A stretch of DNA of 64,000 nucleotides, from contig JAIOYF010000004.1 in the NCBI GenBank assembly GCA_021741245.1, positions 124,001 through 188,000 of the forward strand. Direction: 5' to 3'. Under the pieces are notes generated by a model, which saw only the letters and a program-made list of their open reading frames with translations, ran no database searches and was not told the DNA's origin. The DNA comes from Paracoccaceae bacterium. Lineage in GTDB: Bacteria > Pseudomonadota > Alphaproteobacteria > Rhodobacterales > Rhodobacteraceae. Position 1 is the stretch's first letter. Each line of letters starts with the position of its first letter. A program made the translations under genes and the position numbers. Of the stretch, positions 56,267 through 64,000 are shown piece by piece.

Positions 56267-57495
56267 CCCGAACATTCCTGGCCAAGAGCCCCTCCGTCCT
56301 GATCTTCTTGTTGATCCTTGCGCTCTTCACCCTCGGCGTCACCCTTCTGTCCGAGGCTTATGGCGTGGCCTTCCTTTCCACGTCCTTCATCAAGACGCTG
56401 GGTAAGACATTGTGCCTGTGCCTTGCCGCACTCGCGATGGACCTGATCTGGGGCTATGCGGGCATCTTGTCGCTGGGCCACATGGCGTTTTTCGCCATCG
56501 GGGGCTACATGGTTGGAATGTGGCTGATGTACGCCCGGACTGAAGAAATCGTGGTTGCCGCGCTGTCGAATGAGACGCTGCCCGCCACGGCTGAGGAAAT
56601 CCGCAACGGCATCGCAGGCCAGATCTTTGGTGTGGTGGGGGCGTCAGAACTGCCGCCGATCTGGATTTTTGCCCATTCGCTGCCGCTGCAATTGATGCTG
56701 GTGGTGGTCCTGCCCGGCCTCATTGCGCTGGTCTTTGGCTGGCTCGCCTTTCGCAGCCGGGTGACGGGGGTGTATCTCTCGATCCTGACCCAAGCCATGA
56801 CGCTGGCCCTCGCTCTCTACCTTTTCCAGAACGATTCCGGTCTGCGCGGCAACAATGGCCTTTCGGGTCTGCAAAACCTGCCGGGTCTGGCGGATGTGTC
56901 CCAAGATAACCTCTCGGTCTGGTTCTTCTGGGCCTCGGCGCTGGCCCTTGGTCTTGGCTATCTGCTGGTCGCGTGGATCGTGTCGGGCAAGTTTGGCTCG
57001 GTGATCCGCGCCATTCGCGATGATGAGGCGCGGGTGCGGTTTCTGGGCTATTCGGTTGAGGGGTACAAGCTTTTCGTCTTTACCCTCACCGTCATCATAG
57101 CGGCGATTGCGGGCGCGCTTTACTACCCGCAGGCTGGCATCATCAACCCGGCCGAGCTTGCCCCCATCGCCTCGATTTACCTTGCGGTCTGGGTCGCCAT
57201 CGGCGGGCGGGGGCGGCTTTACGGCGCGGTGATTGGCGCGGCGCTCGTCTCGCTCCTCTCGTCATGGTTCACCGGCGGGCGCGCGCCCAGCATCAACCTT
57301 GGGATCTATACCATCAACTGGGTCGATTGGTGGCTGGTGCTGCTTGGCATCTCCTTTGTGCTTGTCACACTGTTTGCGCCCAAGGGGATAGGCGGGCTGT
57401 TCGATCTGGCCCAAGGGCTGCGCAGGCCCGACCGTAAGGGCGCCCCCCTTGGCCCCGATGATGGGGCCCTGATGGAAAAGGAGGCGCGGGAATGA
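56263..57495 (+). CDS. urtC: Urea ABC transporter permease UrtC
   Basis: A 410-residue LivM-type permease with about ten hydrophobic segments. WGYAGILSLGHMAFFAIGGYMVG and RDDEARVRFLGYSVEGYKLFVF are typical; NDSGLRGNNGLSGLQ is a UrtC-like loop. ATG at 56263 follows AGGA. It overlaps urtD by 4 bp. Confidence 0.93.
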   Translation: MTRTFLAKSPSVLIFLLILALFTLGVTLLSEAYGVAFLSTSFIKTLGKTLCLCLAALAMDLIWGYAGILSLGHMAFFAIGGYMVGMWLMYARTEEIVVAALSNETLPATAEEIRNGIAGQIFGVVGASELPPIWIFAHSLPLQLMLVVVLPGLIALVFGWLAFRSRVTGVYLSILTQAMTLALALYLFQNDSGLRGNNGLSGLQNLPGLADVSQDNLSVWFFWASALALGLGYLLVAWIVSGKFGSVIRAIRDDEARVRFLGYSVEGYKLFVFTLTVIIAAIAGALYYPQAGIINPAELAPIASIYLAVWVAIGGRGRLYGAVIGAALVSLLSSWFTGGRAPSINLGIYTINWVDWWLVLLGISFVLVTLFAPKGIGGLFDLAQGLRRPDRKGAPLGPDDGALMEKEARE

Positions 57496-58235
57496 GTGCG
57501 CTTTTGGAGGTTTCCGGCGTTTCGGTCAGCTTTGATGGCTTTCGCGCGATCAACAACCTGTCGTTCAGCATCGGCCCTGCCGAATTGCGGGCCATCATCG
57601 GCCCCAACGGGGCGGGCAAGACCACCTTTATGGATATCGTCACCGGCAAGACAAAACCCGATGCGGGCAAGGTGCTGTGGGGCGAAACCTCGGTCTCGCT
57701 TTTGTCGATGTCCGAGGCGCAGATTGCCCGCACGGGTGTCGGGCGCAAGTTTCAGCGTCCGACGGTGTTTGAAGATCAATCGGTGACCGAAAACCTGATC
57801 ATGGCGCTGAAAGCCAACCGCAGCCCTTGGGCCGTGCTGGGCTGGCGCGCGAAAGCCGCCGATCTGGACCGTGTCCGCGCCTTGGCCGAGGAGGTGGGTC
57901 TTGCCGATGCCCTGCCACGCAAGGCGGGGGAGCTGAGCCATGGGCAAAAGCAATGGCTGGAGATCGGCATGCTGCTGGCGCAGGAACCGCGCCTGTTGCT
58001 GGTCGATGAACCCGCTGCGGGCATGACATTGGCCGAACGGGAACATACCACCCGCCTGCTGGTCGATCTGGCCAAGACGCGCGCGGTGGTGGTGGTGGAA
58101 CATGACATGGAGTTCGTGCGCCGCCTGAACTGCCGGGTGACCGTCTTGCATGAAGGTAGTGTTCTGGCCGAGGGCAGTCTGGATCATGTGACCGCCAACC
58201 CCGAGGTCATCGACGTTTATCTGGGAAGGGGCTGA
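57492..58235 (+). CDS. urtD: Urea ABC transporter ATP-binding protein UrtD
   Basis: A 247-residue LivG-type ATPase: Walker A GPNGAGKTT, signature region LSHGQKQWLEIGMLLA, Walker B LLLVDEPAAGM, and H-loop VVVEHDMEFVR. The LSHGQ signature instead of LSGGQ is normal in UrtD. 3 bp before urtE. Confidence 0.93.
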   Translation: MSALLEVSGVSVSFDGFRAINNLSFSIGPAELRAIIGPNGAGKTTFMDIVTGKTKPDAGKVLWGETSVSLLSMSEAQIARTGVGRKFQRPTVFEDQSVTENLIMALKANRSPWAVLGWRAKAADLDRVRALAEEVGLADALPRKAGELSHGQKQWLEIGMLLAQEPRLLLVDEPAAGMTLAEREHTTRLLVDLAKTRAVVVVEHDMEFVRRLNCRVTVLHEGSVLAEGSLDHVTANPEVIDVYLGRG

Positions 58236-58238
58236 TCC

Positions 58239-58934
58239 ATGTTGCAAACCAAGGGGTTGACCCTGCATTACGGCGGCAGCCAGATCCTTTACGGCATCGA
58301 CATGCAGGCCACGGCGGGGCAGGTCACCTGCGTGATGGGCACCAACGGGGTGGGCAAGACCTCGCTTCTAAAGGCGTTTGCCGGAACGCATCCCCGGTCT
58401 GGCGGCACCATTACCCTTGCGGGGGAGGACGTGCCGCGCGTGCCGCCGCAGGGCATGGCAAAACGTGGACTGGCCGTGGTGCCGCAAGGGCGGATGATCT
58501 TTCCCTTGTTGACGGTGACCGAAAACATGGAAACCGCCTTTGCCCTTTTGCCCCGCGCAGAACACCGCATCCCGGATGAGATTTATGATCTTTTCCCAGT
58601 CCTCAAAGACATGGGCCACCGGCGCGGCGGCGATCTGTCGGGCGGGCAGCAACAACAGCTTGCCATCGCGCGGGCCATGATCATGAAGCCCCGTGTGCTG
58701 TTGCTGGATGAACCGACCGAGGGCATTCAGCCCAATATCATTCAGCAGATTGGACGGGTGATCGAATATCTCAAGGGCAAGGGTGATATGGCGATCATTC
58801 TGGTGGAGCAGTACTTCGACTTTGCCTATGGGCTTGCGGATCAGTTCTATGTCCTGAAACGCGGCGCGGTGGCGCTGGAGGGCAGCAAAGCAGACCTGTC
58901 CAAGGAAACCCTGCGCCAGACAGTGTCGGTCTAG
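58239..58934 (+). CDS. urtE: Urea ABC transporter ATP-binding protein UrtE
   Basis: A 231-residue LivF-type ATPase: Walker [26 protein letters not shown], signature [15 protein letters not shown], Walker [17 protein letters not shown], and H-loop [11 protein letters not shown]. Last gene of the urt operon; converges with a LysR gene 15 bp away. Confidence 0.93.
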   Translation: MLQTKGLTLHYGGSQILYGIDMQATAGQVTCVMGTNGVGKTSLLKAFAGTHPRSGGTITLAGEDVPRVPPQGMAKRGLAVVPQGRMIFPLLTVTENMETAFALLPRAEHRIPDEIYDLFPVLKDMGHRRGGDLSGGQQQQLAIARAMIMKPRVLLLDEPTEGIQPNIIQQIGRVIEYLKGKGDMAIILVEQYFDFAYGLADQFYVLKRGAVALEGSKADLSKETLRQTVSV

Positions 58935-58949
58935 CGCCATGCCTGTGGT

Positions 58950-59852
58950 CTAGGCGGTGCTGGGCTGGTCTTTTGCAACCTCTGCCTTGATCCAATCGAC
59001 GAACTGGCCTGCATCGGGGTGGGTTTTGCCATGGTCGGATTGCAGCAGGTAGAAGGCCTCTTCTATAGGTAACTCCAAGGCAAAGGGCGCAATCAGCCGG
59101 CCAGTGGCGCGGTCTTTCGCGGCAAGGGAACTGCGCCCAAGGGCGATCCCTGCGCCCGCCGCCGCCAGCTCAAACGCCATCAGGGAATTGTCCATCTGCA
59201 ACCCCTGGCCCGGATCGACGCGACCCGCGCCCGCGGCCGTCAGCCAGCGACCCCACCCCTCTTGATAACCCATGACGTGCAAAAGCTGATGGGCCTGCAG
59301 ATCATCTGGCTGATCCAACGGCAGTCGCTTGGGCAGATCGGGGGCGCAAAGCGGCGTGATCCGCTCCCATGTCAGGCGATGGCTGGTGATGCCCGGCCAG
59401 TCGCCTGTGCCATATTGGATATCCAGATCAAAGGCCCCCTTGACCGGATCATCGTTCCATACGGTAGAGATGATGCGCAGCGTCCTGCTGGGATGCAGCG
59501 CAAGAAAACCGGGCAGGCGGGGCGTCAGCCAGTTGACGGCGAAAGACACCGCGCAGCGCAGGGTAAGAACCTCGGTCCGTCGGCGGCCAAACACCTCTCG
59601 CGTGCCCGTCGCCAACCGTTCCAGCGCATCTTGCACCTTTGGCAAATAGGCTTCGCCCGTCTTGGTCAGGTCCAGACTGCGGGGGCCGCGCAGGAACAAT
59701 TGCTGGCGCAGGTGCAGTTCCAGTGACCGCACATGTTTGGACACCGCCGCTTGCGTCAGGTGCAACTCGGTTGCCGCATGGGTAAAACTGCGCAGCCGGG
59801 CCGCCGCCTCGAACGCGCGCAACCATGTCAGGGGGGGAAGGTCGGTGAACAT
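58950..59852 (-). CDS. LysR-family regulator (GcvA-like)
   Basis: A 300-residue LysR protein: MFTDLPPLTWLRAFEAAARL and THAATELHLTQAAVSKHVRSLE form the winged helix of the GcvA branch, and the effector domain has the GcvA-type IQYGTGDWPG segment. Divergent from the DmdA-like gene with a 114-bp gap, the classical arrangement for LysR control of the neighbour. Effector unknown. Confidence 0.87.
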   Translation of the reverse strand: MFTDLPPLTWLRAFEAAARLRSFTHAATELHLTQAAVSKHVRSLELHLRQQLFLRGPRSLDLTKTGEAYLPKVQDALERLATGTREVFGRRRTEVLTLRCAVSFAVNWLTPRLPGFLALHPSRTLRIISTVWNDDPVKGAFDLDIQYGTGDWPGITSHRLTWERITPLCAPDLPKRLPLDQPDDLQAHQLLHVMGYQEGWGRWLTAAGAGRVDPGQGLQMDNSLMAFELAAAGAGIALGRSSLAAKDRATGRLIAPFALELPIEEAFYLLQSDHGKTHPDAGQFVDWIKAEVAKDQPSTA

Positions 59853-59966
59853 CGGGCGTGCTCCAACGCGGTCATAACTTTTAGTAGGGGCAATGGCCCC
59901 GAATACGTCGTTTGACCAAAGGGCGCCAGACCCGTCATGTCACCCCATCACCAGAGGGCTCCCCAC

Positions 59967-61070
59967 ATGTTTTCCGTCTTTCCCACGGCGCGTCTGCGCC
60001 CCTCACCGTTCTACGAAAGTGCCGTTGCCGAAGGCATGACAGCGGCCAGCATCTATAACCGCATGATCATGCCCACCAGCTATGGCAACCGCGAGGCGGA
60101 ATACTGGCGGCTGATCAATGGCGTGTCGCAATGGGATGTGGGGGTGGAGCGTCAAGTTCAGCTAAAGGGCCCCGATGCGGGCAAACTGGCGCAGATCCTG
60201 TCACCGCGCGATTTGTCGAAATGCAAGGTCGGGCAGGGCAAATACGTGCCCCTGTGCAATCATCGCGGCACCATCATCAACGATCCTATCGTTTTGAAAC
60301 TGGATGAGGATTTGTATTGGCTGTCCATCGCCGACAGTGACATCTGGTTTTGGGCCAGCGCGCTTGCCGCCGAGCGTGGTCTGAATGTGGAGGTGTCGGA
60401 ACCCGACGTCTCCCCCATGGCCATACAGGGCCCAAAGGCCGAGGATGTGGTGGCCCATGTCTTGGGCGACTGGGTGCGTGAGTTGAAGTATTTCTGGTTC
60501 AAGGAAACCGAAATCGCAGGCATCCCGGTGGCCGTCCAACGCTCGGGCTGGTCCAAACAGGGCGGGTTTGAGATTTACCTCAAAGACGGCACCAAGGGCA
60601 CGCAGCTTTGGAACATCTTCAAAGAGGCGGGCCAGCCATGGGGCATCGGCCCCGGCGCCCCCGCCACGGCCGAGCGCACGGAAAGCGGCCTTGTCTCGGT
60701 CGGTGGTGATACCGATGACATGACCAACCCGTTCGAGGTGCGGCTTGGCAAATACGTCGATCTGGATGTGCCTGATGATGTGGTTGGCATCAAGGCGCTG
60801 CGCCGGATCAAGGCTGAAGGCGTCGCCCGCCATCAGTTGGGCCTGGTCCTAGAAGGCGGCGTGCCCGCCCCGCTTGGGTTCCACCGTGAGGATATTTTGC
60901 ACGAAGGCGTCAAGGTCGGTATGATGACCAACTGTGTCTGGTCGCCGCGCATGATGTGCAACATTGGCTATGCGCTGATCTCTGCCTCGGTGCCCGCGGG
61001 GGAAACGGTGCAGGTGATGCGCGCGACTGGGCCGGTGCTTGCCAAACTGGTGGAACTGCCCTTTTTGTAA
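59967..61070 (+). CDS. dmdA: DmdA-like (GcvT-family) tetrahydrofolate-dependent demethylase
   Basis: A 367-residue GcvT-fold protein, the length of DMSP demethylases (about 369). Features shared with DmdA: VSQWDVGVERQVQLKGPD, RDLSKCKVG, NDPIVLKLDEDLYWLSIADSD, MAIQGPKAEDV, RSGWSKQGGFEIY and GPGAPATAERTESGL. DmdA moves a methyl group from DMSP to tetrahydrofolate. GcvT-like demethylases of other methylated compounds exist, so the substrate is not certain. The ATG at 59967 follows GAGGG; an earlier ATG at 59937 adds ten unconserved residues. A CoA ligase and a crotonase follow, matching DmdB- and DmdD-type activities, but no DmdC-like dehydrogenase gene is adjacent. Confidence 0.68.
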   Translation: MFSVFPTARLRPSPFYESAVAEGMTAASIYNRMIMPTSYGNREAEYWRLINGVSQWDVGVERQVQLKGPDAGKLAQILSPRDLSKCKVGQGKYVPLCNHRGTIINDPIVLKLDEDLYWLSIADSDIWFWASALAAERGLNVEVSEPDVSPMAIQGPKAEDVVAHVLGDWVRELKYFWFKETEIAGIPVAVQRSGWSKQGGFEIYLKDGTKGTQLWNIFKEAGQPWGIGPGAPATAERTESGLVSVGGDTDDMTNPFEVRLGKYVDLDVPDDVVGIKALRRIKAEGVARHQLGLVLEGGVPAPLGFHREDILHEGVKVGMMTNCVWSPRMMCNIGYALISASVPAGETVQVMRATGPVLAKLVELPFL

Positions 61071-61097
61071 GGGGGGAAATGCGGGGGAGAGCGAGCG

Positions 61098-62723
61098 ATG
61101 AAAGCAGAATTTGAGGCCATGCCGCGCGGGGCGGCAAACCATGTCGCCCTGTCGCCTTTGTCATTCCTGAAACGTGCCGCACAGGTCTATGCGACCCGGC
61201 CCGCCACGACCTATGGCAGTCAAGCCCACACATGGGCCGGGGTTGCCACGCGCTGCCGCGCGGTTGCGGCGGGGTTGGTGGCGCGGGGTGTGGGGCAGGG
61301 CGACGTGGTGTCTGTGCTGTCGCCCAATATCCCCGAGCTGTTTGAGCTGCACTATGCCGTGCCCTTGGCGGGTGGGGTGCTGAACACCATCAACACGCGG
61401 CTTGAGGCGGAAACGGTCGCCTATATCCTGACCCATTCCGACAGCCGCCTTGTGATCTGCGACAGCGCCTTGGCCCCGCTTTTGCGCGCGGCCTTTGCGA
61501 TCAACGGGCGCGAACTGCCGGTGATCGATATTGTTGATGCTCAGGCAGGGGCGGCCCCCGGCTTTGGCCAATCCACCTATGCCGATTTGCTGGCCCATGC
61601 GCCGATGGAGTGGCGCGGGCCTGTGGATGAATGGCAGGCGCTGGCGTTGAACTATACCTCGGGCACCTCGGGGCGGCCCAAGGGTGTGGTTTATCACCAT
61701 CGGGGCGCTTATCTGATGGCCATGGGAACGGTGGCGGGCTGGGCGTTGCCGTCAAACCCCACCTATCTTTCTGTGGTGCCGATGTTTCATTGCAACGGCT
61801 GGAACCACCCTTGGGCCATGGCCATCGTCGGCGGCCATATGGTCTTTACCCGCGACACAACGCCCAAAAAGCTGTTTCAGGCGATTGCCGCCCATGGTGT
61901 GACCCATCTCGGCGCGGCCCCGATCATCCTGCAAATGATGTGTGAAAGCGCTGATGCACCCAGTCAGCCGCTGTCTCCCGCTCTGAAAGTGCTGACCGCA
62001 GGCGCGCCACCGCCCCCTGCCATTCTGGAAAAGGCACGCGCTTTGGGTCTGGACGTGATGCAGGTTTACGGCCTGACCGAAACCTACGGCCATATCTCGC
62101 AATGTTTGTGGCAAGAGGGCTGGGAAGATCTGAGCCAATCGGAACAGGCCGAACGGCAGGCGATGCAGGGCGTGGCCTTTCCGATGGTCGAAGATATCCG
62201 CGTGGTGGACCGTGCCACGGGGGCGGAGGTGCCGATGGATGGCGCGACCCAAGGCGAGATTGCCATTCGCGGCAATACGGTGATGTCGGGCTATTACAAA
62301 GACCCCACGGCCACGATGGCCGCGTTTGAGGGCGGCTGGTTCTGGTCAGGCGATGCGGCGGTGGTGCATCCGGATGGCTATATCCAGATCCGCGACCGGC
62401 TGAAGGATGTCATCATCTCGGGCGGCGAAAACATCTCGTCGGTCGAGGTGGAGGCCGTACTTTATCGCCATCCTGCCATCATCGCCGCCGCCGTCGTGGC
62501 CCGCCCGCATGCACGGTGGGGCGAGGCCCCTTGTGCCTTTGTTGAGCTGCGCGCCGGACATGCCGTGGCCGCAGATGAGGTGATTGCCTTTTGCCGCCAG
62601 CATCTGGCCGGGTTCAAGGCCCCGAAATCCGTGGTGTTTCAAGACCTGCCCAAAACCGCGACGGGCAAGATCCAGAAATTCTTGTTGCGCGATGCGGCCC
62701 GTGCGATGGGACTGCAAGAGTGA
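61098..62723 (+). CDS. Acyl-CoA synthetase (DmdB-like candidate)
   Basis: A 541-residue ANL ligase: A3 motif LNYTSGTSGRPKGVVYHHRG, MFHCNGWNHPWAMA, A5 VYGLTETYGHISQ, A7/A8 WSGDAAVVHPDGY and RLKDVIISGGENIS, and C-terminal lysine motif LPKTATGKIQKF. It belongs to the medium/long-chain-like branch that includes plant AAE1-type and bacterial DmdB-type ligases. Its place after the DmdA-like gene suggests activation of methylmercaptopropionate or a similar acid; unproven. RBS GGGGGAGAG; 27 bp after the demethylase gene. Confidence 0.82.
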   Translation: MKAEFEAMPRGAANHVALSPLSFLKRAAQVYATRPATTYGSQAHTWAGVATRCRAVAAGLVARGVGQGDVVSVLSPNIPELFELHYAVPLAGGVLNTINTRLEAETVAYILTHSDSRLVICDSALAPLLRAAFAINGRELPVIDIVDAQAGAAPGFGQSTYADLLAHAPMEWRGPVDEWQALALNYTSGTSGRPKGVVYHHRGAYLMAMGTVAGWALPSNPTYLSVVPMFHCNGWNHPWAMAIVGGHMVFTRDTTPKKLFQAIAAHGVTHLGAAPIILQMMCESADAPSQPLSPALKVLTAGAPPPPAILEKARALGLDVMQVYGLTETYGHISQCLWQEGWEDLSQSEQAERQAMQGVAFPMVEDIRVVDRATGAEVPMDGATQGEIAIRGNTVMSGYYKDPTATMAAFEGGWFWSGDAAVVHPDGYIQIRDRLKDVIISGGENISSVEVEAVLYRHPAIIAAAVVARPHARWGEAPCAFVELRAGHAVAADEVIAFCRQHLAGFKAPKSVVFQDLPKTATGKIQKFLLRDAARAMGLQE

Positions 62724-62766
62724 CCCTGCCTGCCATTTTCGCCTGACCTGACCCAAAGGAAGTTCC

Positions 62767-63573
62767 ATGACCATCGACCTTCACGCCCTTTCCATCAAGA
62801 ATCTTGCGCTTGATCTGCATGACGACGGTGTTCTTGTGGCCACCCTGAACCGTCCGGCCAAGCGCAATGCGCTGAACGCCGAAACGGTGGAGGAACTGGT
62901 CACCCTGTTTTCCGCCGTGCCGCGCGCCGGTGTGCGGGCCGTGGTGCTGGCGGCCGAGGGGGATCACTTTTGCGCTGGGCTTGATCTGGTGGAGCACCAC
63001 CGCGAAGATCGCAGCCCGGCCGAATTCATGCACCTGTGCCTGCGCTGGCATGAGGCGTTCAACAAGATGGAATATGGCGGGGTGCCGATCATTGCCGCCC
63101 TCAAAGGCGCGGTTGTGGGCGGCGGGCTGGAACTGGCCAGCAGCGCCCATATCCGCGTGGCCGATGCCAGAACCTATTTCGCCCTGCCCGAGGGGCAGCG
63201 TGGCCTGTTCACGGGCGGCGGGGCAACGATCCGGGTGGCGGGGCTGGTCGGCAAGGCGCGCATGATCGACATGATGCTGACGGGCCGCGTCTACCAAGGG
63301 CAAGAGGCGGTCGATGTGGGCCTTGCGCAGCATCTGGTCGAGGGGTCCAGTTTTGACCGGGCACTGGATCTGGCCCGCCGCGCGGCGCAAAATCTGCCGC
63401 TGACCAATTTCGCGATTTGTTCGGCCATCTCGCATCTGGGCAATATGTCGGCCCTTGATGCCTCTTATGCCGAAGCCGTGGTGGCGGGCGTGGTCAATAC
63501 CCAACCTGCTGCGCGCGAACGGCTTGACGCCTTTGCCAAGGGCACAGCGGCGCGGGTGCGCCCAACCCAATGA
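62767..63573 (+). CDS. Enoyl-CoA hydratase/crotonase (DmdD-like candidate)
   Basis: A 268-residue crotonase with the full hydratase apparatus: oxyanion-hole [11 protein letters not shown] and [13 protein letters not shown], and two Glu (122 in GGGLEL and 142 in ALPEGQRG) spaced 20 apart as in classical hydratases and DmdD. Length matches DmdD (about 267). In the demethylation pathway DmdD hydrates and hydrolyses methylthioacryloyl-CoA; a generic hydratase is equally possible. ATG follows AAAGGAAG. Ends before a shared terminator. Confidence 0.82.
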   Translation: MTIDLHALSIKNLALDLHDDGVLVATLNRPAKRNALNAETVEELVTLFSAVPRAGVRAVVLAAEGDHFCAGLDLVEHHREDRSPAEFMHLCLRWHEAFNKMEYGGVPIIAALKGAVVGGGLELASSAHIRVADARTYFALPEGQRGLFTGGGATIRVAGLVGKARMIDMMLTGRVYQGQEAVDVGLAQHLVEGSSFDRALDLARRAAQNLPLTNFAICSAISHLGNMSALDASYAEAVVAGVVNTQPAARERLDAFAKGTAARVRPTQ

Positions 63574-63591
63574 CCCAAAGTCACAATGCAA

Positions 63592-63623
63592 AAGGCCCCG
63601 GCGTTTCCGCCGGAGCCTTTTTT
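63592..63623. terminator. Bidirectional terminator between the crotonase and cytochrome genes
   Basis: AAGGCCCCGGCG (63592-63603), loop TTTC, CGCCGGAGCCTT (63608-63619), one mismatch, then TTTT. A-rich on the other side, so it can serve both convergent genes. Confidence 0.85.
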
Positions 63624-63640
63624 GATGATCCGCGCAATGA

Positions 63641-64000
63641 TCAGTTGGTTGCAGGTGCGGCCTCTGCCGGGGCAGGGGACAGCGACGCGATGAATGCATA
63701 AACGTTCTTTGCGTCTGCTTCCTTTGGCAACTTGAAGCTCATCAGCGACTTGGCGCCTTTGTCATCCAGCTTGGCTTTCAGGAACTTGGCCGGATCGGCC
63801 ACATATTCGACAAAAGAGGCCTCATCCCAGACAAAACCGGTTTCGCCAAGCGCGACAATGGATTTGCCATACTTGAACCCTTCAAAGGTGCCAGCCACGC
63901 GGCCCGGCATGCCCCAAAGATCAGGGCCCACTTTCGCATTCTTGCCAGCAAGTACATTCCCATCGGCATCTTGAACAACGTGGCAGGTCTGGCACTTTGC
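63641..64000 (-). CDS. Class I c-type cytochrome, C-terminal part (truncated by the window)
   Basis: The frame is open to the window edge; 119 residues are visible. The edge-proximal part reads AKCQTCHVV, the CXXCH haem-binding motif; VGPDLWGMPGR and FEGFKYGKSIV follow, and the axial Met is likely in LMSFKLP. This is the cytochrome c2/c550-like fold with a proline/alanine-rich tail (SPAPAEAAPATN). It is exported and carries electrons in the periplasm or membrane. The N-terminus lies outside the window, so a membrane anchor cannot be judged. Confidence 0.88.
   Translation of the reverse strand, partial: AKCQTCHVVQDADGNVLAGKNAKVGPDLWGMPGRVAGTFEGFKYGKSIVALGETGFVWDEASFVEYVADPAKFLKAKLDDKGAKSLMSFKLPKEADAKNVYAFIASLSPAPAEAAPATN

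Overview
The window looks like chromosomal DNA of a Rhodobacteraceae (Rhodobacterales, Alphaproteobacteria) member. It is GC-rich and densely packed, with many 4-bp ATGA overlaps. The gene content fits that family: an N-type alternative F1F0 ATPase, a cyclic beta-1,2-glucan synthase, urease plus UrtABCDE, an isatin hydrolase very like the enzyme known from the marine Rhodobacterales relative Labrenzia, and a DMSP-demethylase-like protein. No rRNA, tRNA, CRISPR, IS element or phage gene was seen.

Layout. 1-1566: end of an alternative ATPase operon (alpha, gamma). 1758-10382: a small coupled gene and a giant NdvB/ChvB-type glucan synthase whose 3' end is broken by a one-base frameshift in a G6 run. 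10420-17102 (minus): PanE-like reductase, acyl-CoA synthetase, SsuABC/NMT1-type ABC importer and GntR regulator, divergent from an FAH-family hydrolase (17279-17962) across a GntR-type operator. 18143-20492: LysR regulator, FucU/RbsD mutarotase, ribokinase.

20525-45608 is the most interesting part. A divergent promoter region at about 27328-27482 separates a minus-strand operon (flavoprotein, then a Dpp/Opp-type importer) from a plus-strand operon: isatin hydrolase, a second flavoprotein, MarR, and a two-subunit IorAB-type 2-oxoacid:ferredoxin oxidoreductase. Next come a minus-strand set (kynureninase-like enzyme, thiolase, 3-hydroxyacyl-CoA dehydrogenase) and a divergent plus-strand set (2-aminobenzoyl-CoA monooxygenase/reductase, SDR, MarR, unusual crotonase, acyl-CoA dehydrogenase, thioesterase, RidA, 2-aminobenzoate-CoA ligase). 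I read this as one catabolic island: indolic compound -> isatin -> isatinate -> 2-aminobenzoyl-CoA -> dearomatised CoA ester -> beta-oxidation. Using the IorAB-like enzyme to make 2-aminobenzoyl-CoA directly from isatinate, an aryl-2-oxoacid, is my inference and the main candidate for something undescribed.

46055-52385: urease ureD-A-(hupE/ureJ)-B-C, a short minus-strand gene, then ureE-F-G. 52865-58934: UrtABCDE urea importer, so urea uptake and hydrolysis are contiguous. 58950-63573: GcvA-like LysR divergent from a DmdA-like demethylase, an acyl-CoA synthetase and a crotonase. The window ends in a truncated c-type cytochrome (minus).

Regulatory and repeat features include a dispersed hairpin repeat (three copies, all inside operons), hairpins between the binding-protein and permease genes of all three ABC systems, a MarR-like palindrome before the monooxygenase/reductase gene, and clear terminators after the FAH, ureG and crotonase genes.
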